The notes below the pieces were generated by a model. It made no database searches and was not told the origin of the DNA. It worked only from the letters and a program-made list of their open reading frames with translations. This document shows, one piece after another, positions 11,528 through 22,146 of a stretch of DNA of 64,000 nucleotides. Each line of letters begins with the position of its first letter. Position 1 is the stretch's first letter. The translations under genes were made by a program, and so were the position numbers. The DNA is from Acidobacteriota bacterium (GTDB lineage: Bacteria > Acidobacteriota > Vicinamibacteria > Vicinamibacterales > UBA8438). The stretch lies in assembly GCA_026708265.1 (NCBI GenBank), contig JAPOVI010000047.1:1-64000 (forward strand), read 5' to 3'.

Positions 11528-11648
11528 GAGCCGCCAGCAGTCATCAGTCGAACCCGGGTGTGGACACCAGCCTCGCAGGCCGGGTCAGCCTGCGCTCCCA
11601 GCGGCCAGCTCCACACCGCTCAGCCCGACTGATGACTGCTCACGGCTC
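11528..11648. repeat. Long nested inverted repeat between murD and ftsW
   Basis: AGCAGTCATCAGTCG at 11536-11550 is perfectly repeated in inverse at 11626-11640. After a 2-nt mismatch the match continues outward (GAGCCG at 11528-11533, CGGCTC at 11643-11648). Inside are GGTGTGGA (11557-11564) with TCCACACC (11610-11617) and a central stem GCAGGC/GCCTGC (11575-11593). The whole can fold as one nested cruciform or mRNA hairpin. The murD stop codon (11640-11642) lies in the right arm. There is no T run and no obvious target-site duplication. Confidence 0.75.
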
Positions 11649-13009
11649 ATCTGCGCCGAACAGTCGGCCGACCGCCTCCTTGAAGGCGCGGCCCCGCGCC
11701 GCGTAGTCCGAGAACATGTCGAGGCTGGCGCACGCGGGCGCCAGCAGCACCGTCCCCCCTGCCCTGGCCAGCCGTCGCGCCGCAGCCACCGCCGCGGTCA
11801 TCGCGTCGGCGTCGACCACCGTCACGATGTCCCCGAGCGCTGCGCGGATGCGCGGACGCGCTTCCCCGATCGCCACCACCGCGGCTTCGCGGGCGGCCAG
11901 GGGGGCTCCGAGGTCGGCCATCCGCCCGCCCTTGAAGCGGCCGCCGAGGATCACCACGAGACCCCGATCGAAGCACTCGACGGCGGCCCGCGCCGCGGCC
12001 GGATTCGTCGCCTTCGAATCGTTGACGTAGCGGACGCCCCGGTGCTCGGCCACGAACTCGAGCGCGTGCTCGAGGCCGGCGAACGACTGCACGGCGCGGG
12101 TCATTGCTTCGGGGTCGACGCCGGCAAGGGTGCCCACGGCCGCCGCCGCCGCCACGTCGCTCAACAGATGCCGGCCGGGCAGCCGGACGGCGGACAGCGG
12201 CACCAGCCGCCGGTCCACGCCGCCGCTGCGGTGCGCGATGGCGTCCCCGGCGACGTGCACGCCCTCGGACAGCGTGCGGGACACCGCGAACCGCAGGGAT
12301 CGCGCCCGTCCGCCACGCGCCATCTCCAGCACGCGCGGGTCGTCCGCGTTGATGACCATCGCGTCGTCGCGCGTCTGGTTGGCGAAGATGCGCGCCTTGG
12401 CCCGGGCGTACTCTTCGAGGCTCCCGTGGCGGTCGAGGTGATCGGGCGAGAGGTTGAGGCAGACCGCGATCCAGGGCCGGAACGTCGCCGTGAGCTCGAG
12501 CTGGAAGCTGCTCACCTCGACGACGTGGATCGCGTCCGGGGTCGACTCGTCCACCTGGCTGCTCAGCGCCGGGCCGATGTTCCCGCCGACGACGGTCCGG
12601 TACCCGCCGGTGTCGAGCATGCGGCCGCTCAGCGCGGTGGTCGTCGACTTGCCCTTGGTGCCGGTGACCGCGACCAGGCGCCCCCGGAGCCAGCGGGCGG
12701 CCAGCTCGATCTCGCTGATGACGGGCACCCCGGCGGCGCGGGCGCGGGCCACGCACGGGATCCGCGGCGACACCCCCGGACTCAGCACGATCAGATCCGC
12801 CGCATCGAACGTCCCCGGCCGATGTCCCCCGAGCTCCATGGCGACGCCGAGGCGCCGGAGCGCCGCCGCCCCGGTTGCGTCCCCGACCGCCGGGCGCACC
12901 TCGCTCACGGTGACGCGGGCCCCGCGGCGCGCTGCCAGCGCCGCCGCCGCCAGCCCGCTGCGGGCGGCGCCGACAATGACGACGTGCGATCCGGCGACCG
13001 AGAAGGAGG

Positions 13010-13013
<4 letters not shown>
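11640..13013 (-). CDS. murD: UDP-N-acetylmuramoyl-L-alanine-D-glutamate ligase
   Basis: MurD adds D-Glu to UDP-MurNAc-L-Ala. The 457-aa protein begins with a dinucleotide-like fold (VVIVGAARSGLA), has the P-loop GTKGKSTTT at 118-126, the Mg-binding NLSPDHLDRH segment and the C-terminal NDSKATNPAA motif. The ATG at 13013 overlaps the mraY stop (ATGA). Its 3' end runs into the inverted repeat that separates it from ftsW. Confidence 0.95.
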
Positions 13014-14094
<1,081 letters not shown>

Positions 14095-14095
<1 letters not shown>

Positions 14096-15507
14096 CAGGC
14101 CCAGTCCACTCGGAGTCGGTCCACGATCCGGTCCGTTCCGACGCCGCGGGACCCCTTCACCAGCACCAGGTCGCCGGCCTGCACCAGGGCGGACACGGCC
14201 GGCTCCGCCTCCACGCTCGTCCCCCAGGTCGTCACTGCCGAGGACGGCAGGCCCGCCGTCAACGCCCCCGCCGCCAGCGCGGCGGCCGGGGCGCCGCCTA
14301 TGGCCACGATGCGCGTGAACCCCGCCTCCACCGCCGCCGCACCGCAGGCGCGGTGGAGGGCCTCCGCCCGTTCGCCGAGCTCCAGCATCTCGCCCAGCAC
14401 CGCCACGCGGCGGGCGTCCGTCCGGTCGCCCCCGACCGACCGCAGGGTGCTCCGCAGGGCGGCCGGGCTGGAGTTGTACGAGTCGTCGACGACGGTCACG
14501 CCGGCGCGGAGCCGCACCACCTCCCCCCGCCGGGGCTGGGCTCGAAACGTGGCCGCGGTAGACAGAATCGTCTTGAGCGGCAACTGAAAGCGCAGCGCCA
14601 CGGCGATGGCGGCCAGCGCGTTCGCCACGTGCCCCGTGCCGAGGAGGCGCGTTCGCAGGGTGCCGGGCCCCGCCGGGGTCTCGATCCGGGACCGCGAGCC
14701 GTCGAGCCCCAGGTCGGTGACGTCGACGGCCCGCACGTGGGCGTCGTCGCTCACGCCGAACGTCGTCATCCGGCCGGGGAACCGCGTGACCCGCGCCATT
14801 GCCCGCTGGTCGGCCGCGTTCACGACGAGCTCCGTCTCCGGGGTCGCACCTTCGAGAATCTCCGCCTTCGCATCGGCGATCGCGTCGACCGACTCGAAGA
14901 ACGCCGCATGAACCTCGGCCACGTTGGTCCACACCCGGAAGTCCGGCTCCGCGATCCCGACCAGGGTGCGGATCTCCCCTGCGTGATTCATGCCAAGCTC
15001 CACGACCGCTGCCTCCGGGCGGCGCCGCAGCTCGAGCAGCGAGAGGGGCAACCCGATGTGGTTGTTGAGGTTGCCCTCGTTCCGCAGCACGCGATAGCGG
15101 GTCCCGAGCAAGGCGGCTGTCAGCTCCTTCGTCGTGGTCTTGCCGACGCTGCCGGTGATCGCCACCACCCGCGCGCCGGATCGCCGGCGTACCGCGCGCG
15201 CGATCCGCTGCAGCGCCGCGACCGTATCGTCGACGACGACCGAGACCTGCGGCCCGGCGTCGGGCGGCAACGCGGAGACGTGGGCGACGATGGCTCCCAC
15301 CGCCCCCCTGCCGAGCGCCTCGGCAACGAATCGGTGCCCGTCGAAGCGCGCTCCGCGGATCGCCACGAACACGTCACCCGGCCGGACCCGCCGGCTGTCG
15401 ATTGCGAACCGGCCCAGCTCGGTGTCCGGCCGTCCGCGATGGAGGTGCCCGCCGGCCACGGCGGCGAGCTCGCCCGCGCGAAACACGATCTCGGCCTGCT
15501 GCGGCAC
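14095..15507 (-). CDS. murF: UDP-MurNAc-tripeptide D-Ala-D-Ala ligase MurF
   Basis: MurF adds the D-Ala-D-Ala dipeptide, completing the pentapeptide. The N-terminal substrate domain has FAIDSRRVRPGDVFVAIRG, the P-loop is ITGSVGKTTTKEL near residue 116, and the C-terminal domain has VVDDSYNSSPAALRS. I start at GTG 15507, seven nt after the murE stop with AAGGA just upstream, giving 470 aa. The frame is open for another 19 codons inside murE, but those residues are not conserved. Confidence 0.94.
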
Positions 15508-15514
15508 GGGTCCT

Positions 15515-17047
15515 TCACCCTGCCCCCGCTGCGGCCCGCCTGCGCGCAAGGGCGGTCCGCGCAATCGACACGTCCCGGAACGGCAAACGCCGGCTGCCGA
15601 TCACCTGGTGCCGCTCGTGCCCCTTGCCGGCCACGACGACCACGTCGCCGGGCCGCGCATCGCGGACGGCCCGCGAGATCGCCTCCTCGCGATCGACGAT
15701 CGCCAGCCAGGGAGGCGGGCCCTCGCGCGGCAGCCCCCGCTGGATGTCCTCGATGATGGCGCGCGGGTCCTCGGAACGCGGGTTGTCGGACGTCATCACG
15801 ATCCGGTCGCTGAGACGCGCGGCGACCGCCCCCATCAGGGGACGCTTCGACGCCTCGCGGTCGCCGCCGCAACCGAAGACGGTGACCAGGCGGCCCTCCG
15901 CGAGAGAGCGGATCGCCTCGAGCGTGCCGCGGAGCGCGGCGTCCGTATGGGCGAAGTCGACGATGACGGTGACGTCGTCGCCCTCGCCGGTGACGACCTG
16001 CATGCGGCCGGGCACCGCGTCGAGGGCGCGGACCCCCGCCTCGATGCCGCGGGCGGGCACGTCGAGCGCCGCCGCCGCCGCGGCGGCGGCCAGCACGTTG
16101 TACGCGTTGAAGCGGCCGAGCAGCGGCGAGTGGAGCCGCAGCTTGCCGGCCGGCGAGCAGGCGTCCATCGAGATCCCGCTCCGCGATACGGCGAGCCGCT
16201 GGGCGGACACGTCGGCAGCCGCATCGAGGCCGTAGGTGACGGGTCGGGCGACGTCGCCGAGCAGTCGCCGGCCGTACTCGTCGTCCGCGTTGATGACGCT
16301 GGGCGTGTCGCTCGGCAACCCCGCGAACAGGAGGCGCTTGGCCGCGAAGTAGCGCTCCATGTCGCCGTGGAAGTCGAGGTGGTCGCGCGTCAGGTTGGTG
16401 AAGACCGCGGCCGCGAAGCGCACCCGATCCACCCGGCGCAGCGCGAGCGCGTGCGACGAGACCTCCATGACGCACGCCTTCGCGCCGCCGTCGCGCATGC
16501 GGGCGAGAAGCCCCTGCACGTCGGCCGCCTCCGGCGTCGTCCGCTCCGCCGGGAGCTCGTCGCCCGTCCCCGTCCGATGCGCGACGGTGCTGATGCGGCC
16601 GGTCGGGATGCCGCTCTGCTCGAAGATGGACTCGAGCAGGTAGGTCGTGGTCGTCTTGCCGTTCGTCCCGGTCGTGCCGACCACGCGCAGCGCCCGGCTC
16701 GGGTCGCGGTGGAAGACGGCCGCGGCGGCCGCCAGCGCCGCACGCGCCTCCGCGACCCGGATCCAGGGGACGCCGGGCTCGGCCGGCGGCTCGGTCTCGG
16801 CGATCACCGCGCAGGCTCCGCGGCGGCGCGCGTCGGCGGCAAACGACGCGCCGTCGTGTCGCGCTCCGCGGATGGCGACGAAGATCGCACCCGGGGTGAC
16901 GGACCGCGAGTCGTACGCCAGACCGGTGACCGGCTTGGCGAGGACCGCCGCCCCGGCGTCTGCCGGCCGCTCGATCCCTGCCCGCGCCAGCAGCTCCCCC
17001 AGGCTGGCGAGCGGCGGCGAGCTCGACGGCACGGGCGTGGCCGGCAT
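15515..17047 (-). CDS. murE: UDP-MurNAc-tripeptide synthetase MurE, meso-DAP type
   Basis: MurE adds the third stem residue. The 510-aa protein has the P-loop GTTGTNGKTTTTYL at about 124-137, the NLTRDHLDFHG segment and, near residue 419, the motif DNPRSEDP. DNPR is the signature of enzymes using meso-diaminopimelate, so the cell wall is probably of the mDAP type. The ATG at 17047 follows the ftsI stop by one base. Confidence 0.96.
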   Translation of the reverse strand: MPATPVPSSSPPLASLGELLARAGIERPADAGAAVLAKPVTGLAYDSRSVTPGAIFVAIRGARHDGASFAADARRRGACAVIAETEPPAEPGVPWIRVAEARAALAAAAAVFHRDPSRALRVVGTTGTNGKTTTTYLLESIFEQSGIPTGRISTVAHRTGTGDELPAERTTPEAADVQGLLARMRDGGAKACVMEVSSHALALRRVDRVRFAAAVFTNLTRDHLDFHGDMERYFAAKRLLFAGLPSDTPSVINADDEYGRRLLGDVARPVTYGLDAAADVSAQRLAVSRSGISMDACSPAGKLRLHSPLLGRFNAYNVLAAAAAAAALDVPARGIEAGVRALDAVPGRMQVVTGEGDDVTVIVDFAHTDAALRGTLEAIRSLAEGRLVTVFGCGGDREASKRPLMGAVAARLSDRIVMTSDNPRSEDPRAIIEDIQRGLPREGPPPWLAIVDREEAISRAVRDARPGDVVVVAGKGHERHQVIGSRRLPFRDVSIARTALARRRAAAGAG

Positions 17048-17048
17048 G

Positions 17049-19133
17049 CTAGGAGCCCCCCTGCCCGCGACCCCCGTCCGGATGCCGGCTCATCCTGGCG
17101 GTCGCCACCATTCCCGGCACCAGAACGGTGCCGGGCTCGGGATCGTGCGCCACGACGACGCCGTCCCCCTCGACACGCACGTCGAGCCCCAGCCGCGCCA
17201 GCGCGTGGATCGCCTCGCGTCCGCTCAGCCCGCGAACGTCGGGCATCCTGCCCGCCTCGGCGCCGGGGAAGCCGGCCTGCCGCGTCGAGGCCGGGATGGA
17301 CACGGCCATCCCCGGCGGCGCGGACCGCTCCGACGACAGCGCGGCGGGAATCGGGTCGACGTTGCGCGGTACGGCGAGATGGCGCAGCGACGCCTCGGCG
17401 ATGCGGCGGAAGATGGGAGCGGCCACGGCGCCGCCGGTGTAGACGCGCCGCCGCACTCCGTTGACGAAGGTCGCACGCGGCGTGTCGATCATCACCAGGA
17501 TCACGAGCCGCGGCCGCCGGGAAGGCACGAATCCGACGAACGAGGCGATGTGGTCGGTGCTCGAGTACCGGCCGTCGATCAGCTTTTCGGCCGTGCCGGT
17601 CTTGCCGGCCACCGTGTAGCCGGGGACGCGGGCCCGGCGGGCCGTGCCCCGCTCGGCGACGGCCTCCATGATCGCGGTCATCTCGGCCGCCGTGTCGCGG
17701 GAGACGACGGGCCGGATGATGCGGCTCCCGAACTCCTCGCGCTCGCCGGCCCGGCGCACGGCCCGCACGACCCGCGATTCGATCAGATTGCCGCCGTTGG
17801 CGATGGCCGCGACCGCGGCCGCCATCTGCAGCGGAGTGACCGCGATCTGGTAGCCCATCGAGAGCGAAGCCAGCGCCCGCTCGTTGAGATCGGCCGCATC
17901 CCAGACGATGCCGGGGCTCTCGCTCGGGAAGTCGCGCGCGAAGGCCTGGCCGAACCCGAAGCGCCGCACACGCTCGCTGAAGCGCTCCGGCCCGATCCGC
18001 AGTCCCACCCGGATGGCCCCGACGTTGCTCGACCGGACCATGACGTCGATGAACGAGAGCGGGCCGGTGGTCCGGAAGTCTCGAATGATGTCGCCGGCGA
18101 TCCGGATGTAGCCGGCGCTGACGTCGAAGATCTCGTCGCGGTGGACCAGCCGCTCTTCCAGCGCCGTCGACGCGGTCACGACCTTGAAGGTCGAGCCGGG
18201 CTCGTAGACGTCCTGCACCGCCCGGTTGCGGCGCGCTTCGGGCGATGCCAGGGCGAACACGTTCGGATTGAACGTGGGCTCGCTGGCCATCGCCAGCACC
18301 TCGCCGGTCGCCGGGTCGAGCATGACGACGGCTCCGGCGTCCGCCCCGACCTCGTCGATCCCCGCCCGCAGCTCGCGCTCGGCGATGTGCTGGAGGTACT
18401 TGTCGATGGTCAGCTCGAGCGCCGCGCCGCTCTCGGGCGGCACCTCGACGCGATTGAAGGCGCTGCCGCGCGCATCGGTGCGGATCAGGACGCGCCCGGG
18501 CTCGCCCCGGATGACCTCGTCGTAGGTCGACTCGATGCCGGCCAGACCCTGGTGGTCGATTCCCACGTAGCCGAGCAGGTGGGCGGCGAGCTCCTTGTTG
18601 GGATAGTAGCGGCGGGGCTCCGTGGTGAAACCGACTCCCGGCAGCCCGAGATCGTCGACCCGGCGCGCCTTCGCGGGCGAGACCTGCCGCTCCACGTAGA
18701 CGAACTCGGCGTTCCTCGACAGGCGGGCGCCGATGGTGGCGCGCTGCTCCGCGGAGCACCCCAGGGCACGGCAGAGGGCGTCCGCGGTGGCGTCAGGGTC
18801 GTCGATCTTCGTCGGCACCGCGTAGACGGTCGAAGCCTCGACGCTGTACGCCAGCACTCGCCCCGCCCGGTCCAGGATGTCTCCCCGCCGCGGGTGGGCG
18901 GCGATCGTCCGCTGCTGCTGGCTCTGGGCGCGCTCGACGAGCCAGTCGCGCTGGATGAACTGCAGATAGACGAGCTTCGCCTCGATCCCGGCCGCCCACA
19001 CGGCGAACGCGGCGGCTACCACCGCCACGCGACCCCGCACCGTGTTGCGCCAGTCCGGGCGCGGCGCGGTCGGACGCGCGCTCGACGGGCGTGCGTCACC
19101 CCGCCCGCGACCGCGGCTACCGAGTTGGAACAC
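17049..19133 (-). CDS. ftsI: Septal transpeptidase FtsI (PBP3-like) with PASTA domain
   Basis: This class B penicillin-binding protein cross-links septal peptidoglycan together with FtsW. It is 694 aa: basic N-terminus, one membrane anchor at about 33-55, a pedestal domain, then the transpeptidase with STFK near 312, SSN near 366 and KTGTAEK near 509. A PASTA domain occupies about 620-690 (MPDVRGLSGREAIHALARLG). A PASTA domain is unlike E. coli FtsI and more like Gram-positive or delta-type PBPs. The GTG start at 19133 lies inside the end of ftsL (17-nt overlap). Confidence 0.95.
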   Translation of the reverse strand: MFQLGSRGRGRGDARPSSARPTAPRPDWRNTVRGRVAVVAAAFAVWAAGIEAKLVYLQFIQRDWLVERAQSQQQRTIAAHPRRGDILDRAGRVLAYSVEASTVYAVPTKIDDPDATADALCRALGCSAEQRATIGARLSRNAEFVYVERQVSPAKARRVDDLGLPGVGFTTEPRRYYPNKELAAHLLGYVGIDHQGLAGIESTYDEVIRGEPGRVLIRTDARGSAFNRVEVPPESGAALELTIDKYLQHIAERELRAGIDEVGADAGAVVMLDPATGEVLAMASEPTFNPNVFALASPEARRNRAVQDVYEPGSTFKVVTASTALEERLVHRDEIFDVSAGYIRIAGDIIRDFRTTGPLSFIDVMVRSSNVGAIRVGLRIGPERFSERVRRFGFGQAFARDFPSESPGIVWDAADLNERALASLSMGYQIAVTPLQMAAAVAAIANGGNLIESRVVRAVRRAGEREEFGSRIIRPVVSRDTAAEMTAIMEAVAERGTARRARVPGYTVAGKTGTAEKLIDGRYSSTDHIASFVGFVPSRRPRLVILVMIDTPRATFVNGVRRRVYTGGAVAAPIFRRIAEASLRHLAVPRNVDPIPAALSSERSAPPGMAVSIPASTRQAGFPGAEAGRMPDVRGLSGREAIHALARLGLDVRVEGDGVVVAHDPEPGTVLVPGMVATARMSRHPDGGRGQGGS

Positions 19134-19545
19134 CCTGTGCGCCTCCTTGCACCCGGCGGGCGGCCAGGACGGAGCGGGCCGGCGGCGGGGCGGGCCGGAC
19201 GTGCTCGATCACGAGGGCCTCGTCGTCCGAAGGAGCCACGAGGCCGATCCGCTCGGTGGCAATCCGCTCGATGCGCGCGGGCGACCGGAGCGTCTCGATC
19301 TCGAGGCGGAGCTGGCGGTTGATCTCGATCTCGCGAGCTCTTTCCTGCTGCAGTTGCTCGACCTCGTAGCCGTTCCGCAACAGCTCGAACTGCTGCCAGG
19401 CCGACGCGAGCACGACCGCGGCCAGCAACACCCCCACTCCCAGCGACCGCCACTGCTCGCGCTGACGCTCCCGATCCACCTCGCGCACGATCGGGCTGTT
19501 CCGGATCTCGCGACGGACGGCGTACTCGAGCTGCTGCTGCCTCAT
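19117..19545 (-). CDS. ftsL: FtsL-like divisome protein
   Basis: The product is a short bitopic protein, 142 aa, with a charged cytoplasmic N-terminus (1-34), one membrane helix at about 35-52 (LGVGVLLAAVVLASAW) and a leucine-zipper-like coiled coil at about 55-90. That topology and the position between rsmH and ftsI identify FtsL, which with FtsB and FtsQ licenses FtsWI. The C-terminal 35 residues are Pro/Arg-rich and not conserved. Its ATG overlaps the rsmH stop (ATGA). Confidence 0.85.
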   Translation of the reverse strand: MRQQQLEYAVRREIRNSPIVREVDRERQREQWRSLGVGVLLAAVVLASAWQQFELLRNGYEVEQLQQERAREIEINRQLRLEIETLRSPARIERIATERIGLVAPSDDEALVIEHVRPAPPPARSVLAARRVQGGAQGVPTR

Positions 19546-20453
19546 GCCAGCCTCTCCGCCCCCCGCAGCTTCGCGCTCCGGGCCCGCGGATTCCTTGCGA
19601 CCTCGCCGGGCGAGGGGCGCAGCGGGCGTCGGGTCAGCACCCGCAGCGCCACGGCTCCGCTCCGTTCCAGGTCGCGGAGGGTGTGCTTCACGATGCGGTC
19701 CTCCAGCGAATGGAACGTGATCACGGCCAGGCGGGCTCCCGCGCGCAGTCGGCGACAGACGGTGCGGAGAAAGTCATCGAGCCCGTCCAGCTCCCGGTTC
19801 ACCCAGATCCGCAGGGCCTGGAACGTGCGCGTCGCGGGGTCGATCCGCCATTGCCGCGGTCGCGGGAGCGTGCGCCGCACCAGCGCCGCAAGCTGCCCGG
19901 TCGTGGTCATCGGCTCCCGTTCGCGCGCCGCGACCAGAGCCCGCGCGATGCGGCGCGCGTGCCGCTCTTCCCCGTAGCGATAGAGGATGTCCGCCAGCCG
20001 GCTCTCGGAGGCCGCCTCCAGGACCTCGGCCGCCGTCGGCCCCGCCGACCGGTCCATCCGCATGTCGAGCGGCTCGTCGCGCCGGAAGCTGAACCCCCGT
20101 CCCTCACCGTCGAGCTGCAGGGTCGAGACCCCGAGGTCGGCCAGCACCCCGCCGTCGATGCCCTCGATGCCGCGCGCCGTCAGCGCCGCTTCCAGCTCCC
20201 GGAAGTCGGTGTGGACCAGCTCGACCCGATCACTCCAGCCCCGGAGGCGCTCGGCCGCGATCGACAGCGCGTCCCGGTCCCGATCGAGACCGATGAGGCG
20301 GCCGGCCCCCGCCCCGAGCAGCGCCCGGGCGTGGCCGCCGCCGCCTACGGTGCAATCGACGAACAGCCCGTCCCGGCCGGGTTCGAGCAATGTCATCACC
20401 TCGGCCGCCATCACCGGCTCGTGACCGGTCTGCGGCTCCGAGCGGCCGTCCAC
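19542..20453 (-). CDS. rsmH: 16S rRNA m4C1402 methyltransferase RsmH
   Basis: RsmH (MraW) methylates N4 of C1402 in the 16S rRNA P site. The 303-aa protein has HEPVMAAEVM at the start, the SAM-binding loop VDCTVGGGGHARALL near residues 33-47, LADLGVSTLQLD, and the late motif FHSLEDRIVKHTL. The length and all motifs fit. It starts two nt after the mraZ stop. Confidence 0.96.
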   Translation of the reverse strand: MDGRSEPQTGHEPVMAAEVMTLLEPGRDGLFVDCTVGGGGHARALLGAGAGRLIGLDRDRDALSIAAERLRGWSDRVELVHTDFRELEAALTARGIEGIDGGVLADLGVSTLQLDGEGRGFSFRRDEPLDMRMDRSAGPTAAEVLEAASESRLADILYRYGEERHARRIARALVAAREREPMTTTGQLAALVRRTLPRPRQWRIDPATRTFQALRIWVNRELDGLDDFLRTVCRRLRAGARLAVITFHSLEDRIVKHTLRDLERSGAVALRVLTRRPLRPSPGEVARNPRARSAKLRGAERLA

Positions 20454-20454
20454 G

Positions 20455-20895
20455 TCAGATCCCGTACTCCGAGAGTGCGAGCAGGTCGTCCTTCGTGAGC
20501 GGCTCCTTGTCCATTCGCGACAGGAGGCGCTCGTGATTCCACACCTCGAGGTAGTCGTTCCGACCGAGGACGTCGACTTCCCCGGTCATGTCCGCCGATT
20601 CCCGGAGGCGCCCGTGGATGGAGATGCGCCCCTGCTTGTCCAGATTGGCCGGCTGCCCGTAGTAGCTCACCCGATCGACGAACCGGATCAGGGCCGGGAG
20701 CATCGACGGAACCTTGCGCAGCTTCTCTTCCACGGCGGCCCAGACCGGCATCGGGTAGAGCCGCACGGACTCGCCGCTGAGGCTCGTCACGAACAGCAGG
20801 TCGCCGTACCGCCCCTCGATGACGGATCGGAAGGCCGTGGGAACCTTCAGCCTCCCCTTGTCATCGATTTTGGCGGAGAAGCTCCCCCAGAACAC
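20455..20895 (-). CDS. mraZ: Transcriptional regulator MraZ
   Basis: MraZ is the AbrB-fold DNA-binding protein that heads division clusters and represses its own operon in E. coli. Two copies of the fold are visible: the first around KIDDKGRLKVPTAFR, the second around NLDKQGRISIHGRLRESA. I start at GTG 20895 so that the protein begins VFWGSFSAKIDDKGR, matching family starts such as MFRGxxxxxLDDKGR. GGAG stands 7 nt upstream. The frame extends 11 codons further, but those would overlap the operator. Product length is 146 aa. Confidence 0.92.
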   Translation of the reverse strand: MFWGSFSAKIDDKGRLKVPTAFRSVIEGRYGDLLFVTSLSGESVRLYPMPVWAAVEEKLRKVPSMLPALIRFVDRVSYYGQPANLDKQGRISIHGRLRESADMTGEVDVLGRNDYLEVWNHERLLSRMDKEPLTKDDLLALSEYGI

Positions 20896-20902
20896 CCTTT
20901 GT

Positions 20903-20927
20903 CTCCACTCTGCTCCAATTTGGTCCA
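20903..20927 (-). promoter_or_regulatory. MraZ operator: three direct repeats, 10-bp period
   Basis: Read on the minus strand, TGGAC, TGGAG and TGGAG are spaced exactly 10 bp apart (boxes at 20923-20927, 20913-20917 and 20903-20907). Known MraZ boxes are direct TGGGN repeats with 5-bp spacers just before mraZ. Here the third G is A, but repeat length, spacing and position match. The boxes begin around the predicted transcription start and end just before the ribosome site. Confidence 0.75.
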
Positions 20928-20932
20928 CCGCG

Positions 20933-20962
20933 ATCGTAGGTAACCGAGCTCGCCCTTGTCAA
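20933..20962 (-). promoter_or_regulatory. Sigma-70 promoter of the mraZ-ftsZ cluster
   Basis: The minus strand reads TTGACA (20957-20962), an 18-bp spacer and TACGAT (20933-20938). The predicted start near 20926 falls in the first MraZ box. This is the only consensus-like promoter I see for the 16.4-kb cluster. Confidence 0.75.
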
Positions 20963-21057
20963 CGTCCCCGTCGAGAGGCCACCCGCGCGCCTGCGGGCGC
21001 GCCGGCCTTGCGATGCCGCGTGGCTGCAGGGGAAGCGATGTGCGACACTCCTCCGGC

Positions 21058-22143
21058 ATGCTGCGCGCCGGACTGATCGGAGTGTCCTCCTCGGGCAAGA
21101 CCACCCTGTTCCAGCTCCTCACCCGGCCGCGGGGCGCGGGCGGCCAGGCCGCGACCCGGCACGACGCCAGCGTCGGACCGGCCCTGGTCCCCGACCCCCG
21201 GCTCGACCGGCTGGCGGAGCTGTACTCGCCGCGCAAGCGGACTCCGGCCACGGTGACCTTCGTCGATCTGGCGGCGCGCCCTGCGACCGGCGCCGCCCTC
21301 GTCGACGTCGCGCCGTACCGCACCGCGAACGCGCTCCTGCACGTCGTGCGGGCGTTTCGGGACGACACCGTGCCGCACCCGGCGGAGTCGATCGATCCGG
21401 CGCGCGACGCGCGGGCGATGGAAGACGAACTCATCCTGGCCGATCTGTCGGTCGCCGAGCGGCGCATCGAACGGATCGAGAAGGACCGGCGCAAGGGAGT
21501 CGCGAAGGACCAGGGAGCCGAGCTCGATCTTCTCCGGCGCGCGGCGGAGGCCCTCGAGGCGGGCACCCCGCTCCGCTCGCTCGAGTTCGACGGCGCCGCC
21601 GCCAGGCTGCTCCGCGGCTTTCAGTTCCTCTCCGCCAAGCCGCTGCTGCTGGTGCTGAACGGCGATGAAGCCGATGCCGCCGTCGCCACGGAGACCGCCG
21701 TGCGCACCGCGGGGCTCGACGACTTCCTGGAGCGGCCCGGCGTCCGTGCGCTCTCCGTTTGCGCGAAGATCGAGCTCGAGATCGCCGAGCTCGACCCGGC
21801 GGACGCGGCGGCCTTCCTGGCCGACCTCGGCCTGCGGGGCACGGGTCTCGACCGGGTCATCCGCGCCACCTACGATCTGCTCGGCTACATCTCCTTCTTC
21901 ACCGTGGGCGAGGACGAATGCCGGGCCTGGTCCGTCGCGGCGGGGACGCGCGCCCAGGACGCGGCCGGCGAGATCCACACCGACATGGCGCGAGGCTTCA
22001 TCCGCGCCGAGGTGGTCCCCTGCGACCGACTGCTCGCCCGCGGCTCGCTTGCCGAGTGCCGCAAGCACGCCGAGGTGCGGCTCGAGGGGAAGGACTCCGT
22101 CATCCGCGACGGCGACGTCGTCAACGTCCGCTTCGCGATCTGA
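21058..22143 (+). CDS. YchF-like P-loop NTPase with degenerate G motifs
   Basis: The 361-aa product has the YchF layout: P-loop domain, coiled-coil helical insert (ILADLSVAERRIERIEKD) and a C-terminal TGS-like domain with FFTVGEDECRAW and AGEIHTDMARGFIRAEV. The P-loop is GVSSSGKTT (residues 8-16) instead of the usual GLPNVGKST. The G3 position reads DLAA where YchF has DxxG, and the N-terminal switch around the normal NYPFCTI is lost, while the NxxE-type G4 (LNGDE) remains. It may be a diverged ribosome-associated ATPase. It is divergent from mraZ and 3 bp before murJ. The ATG at 21058 fits the conserved start. Confidence 0.8.
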   Translation: MLRAGLIGVSSSGKTTLFQLLTRPRGAGGQAATRHDASVGPALVPDPRLDRLAELYSPRKRTPATVTFVDLAARPATGAALVDVAPYRTANALLHVVRAFRDDTVPHPAESIDPARDARAMEDELILADLSVAERRIERIEKDRRKGVAKDQGAELDLLRRAAEALEAGTPLRSLEFDGAAARLLRGFQFLSAKPLLLVLNGDEADAAVATETAVRTAGLDDFLERPGVRALSVCAKIELEIAELDPADAAAFLADLGLRGTGLDRVIRATYDLLGYISFFTVGEDECRAWSVAAGTRAQDAAGEIHTDMARGFIRAEVVPCDRLLARGSLAECRKHAEVRLEGKDSVIRDGDVVNVRFAI

Positions 22144-22146
22144 CGC

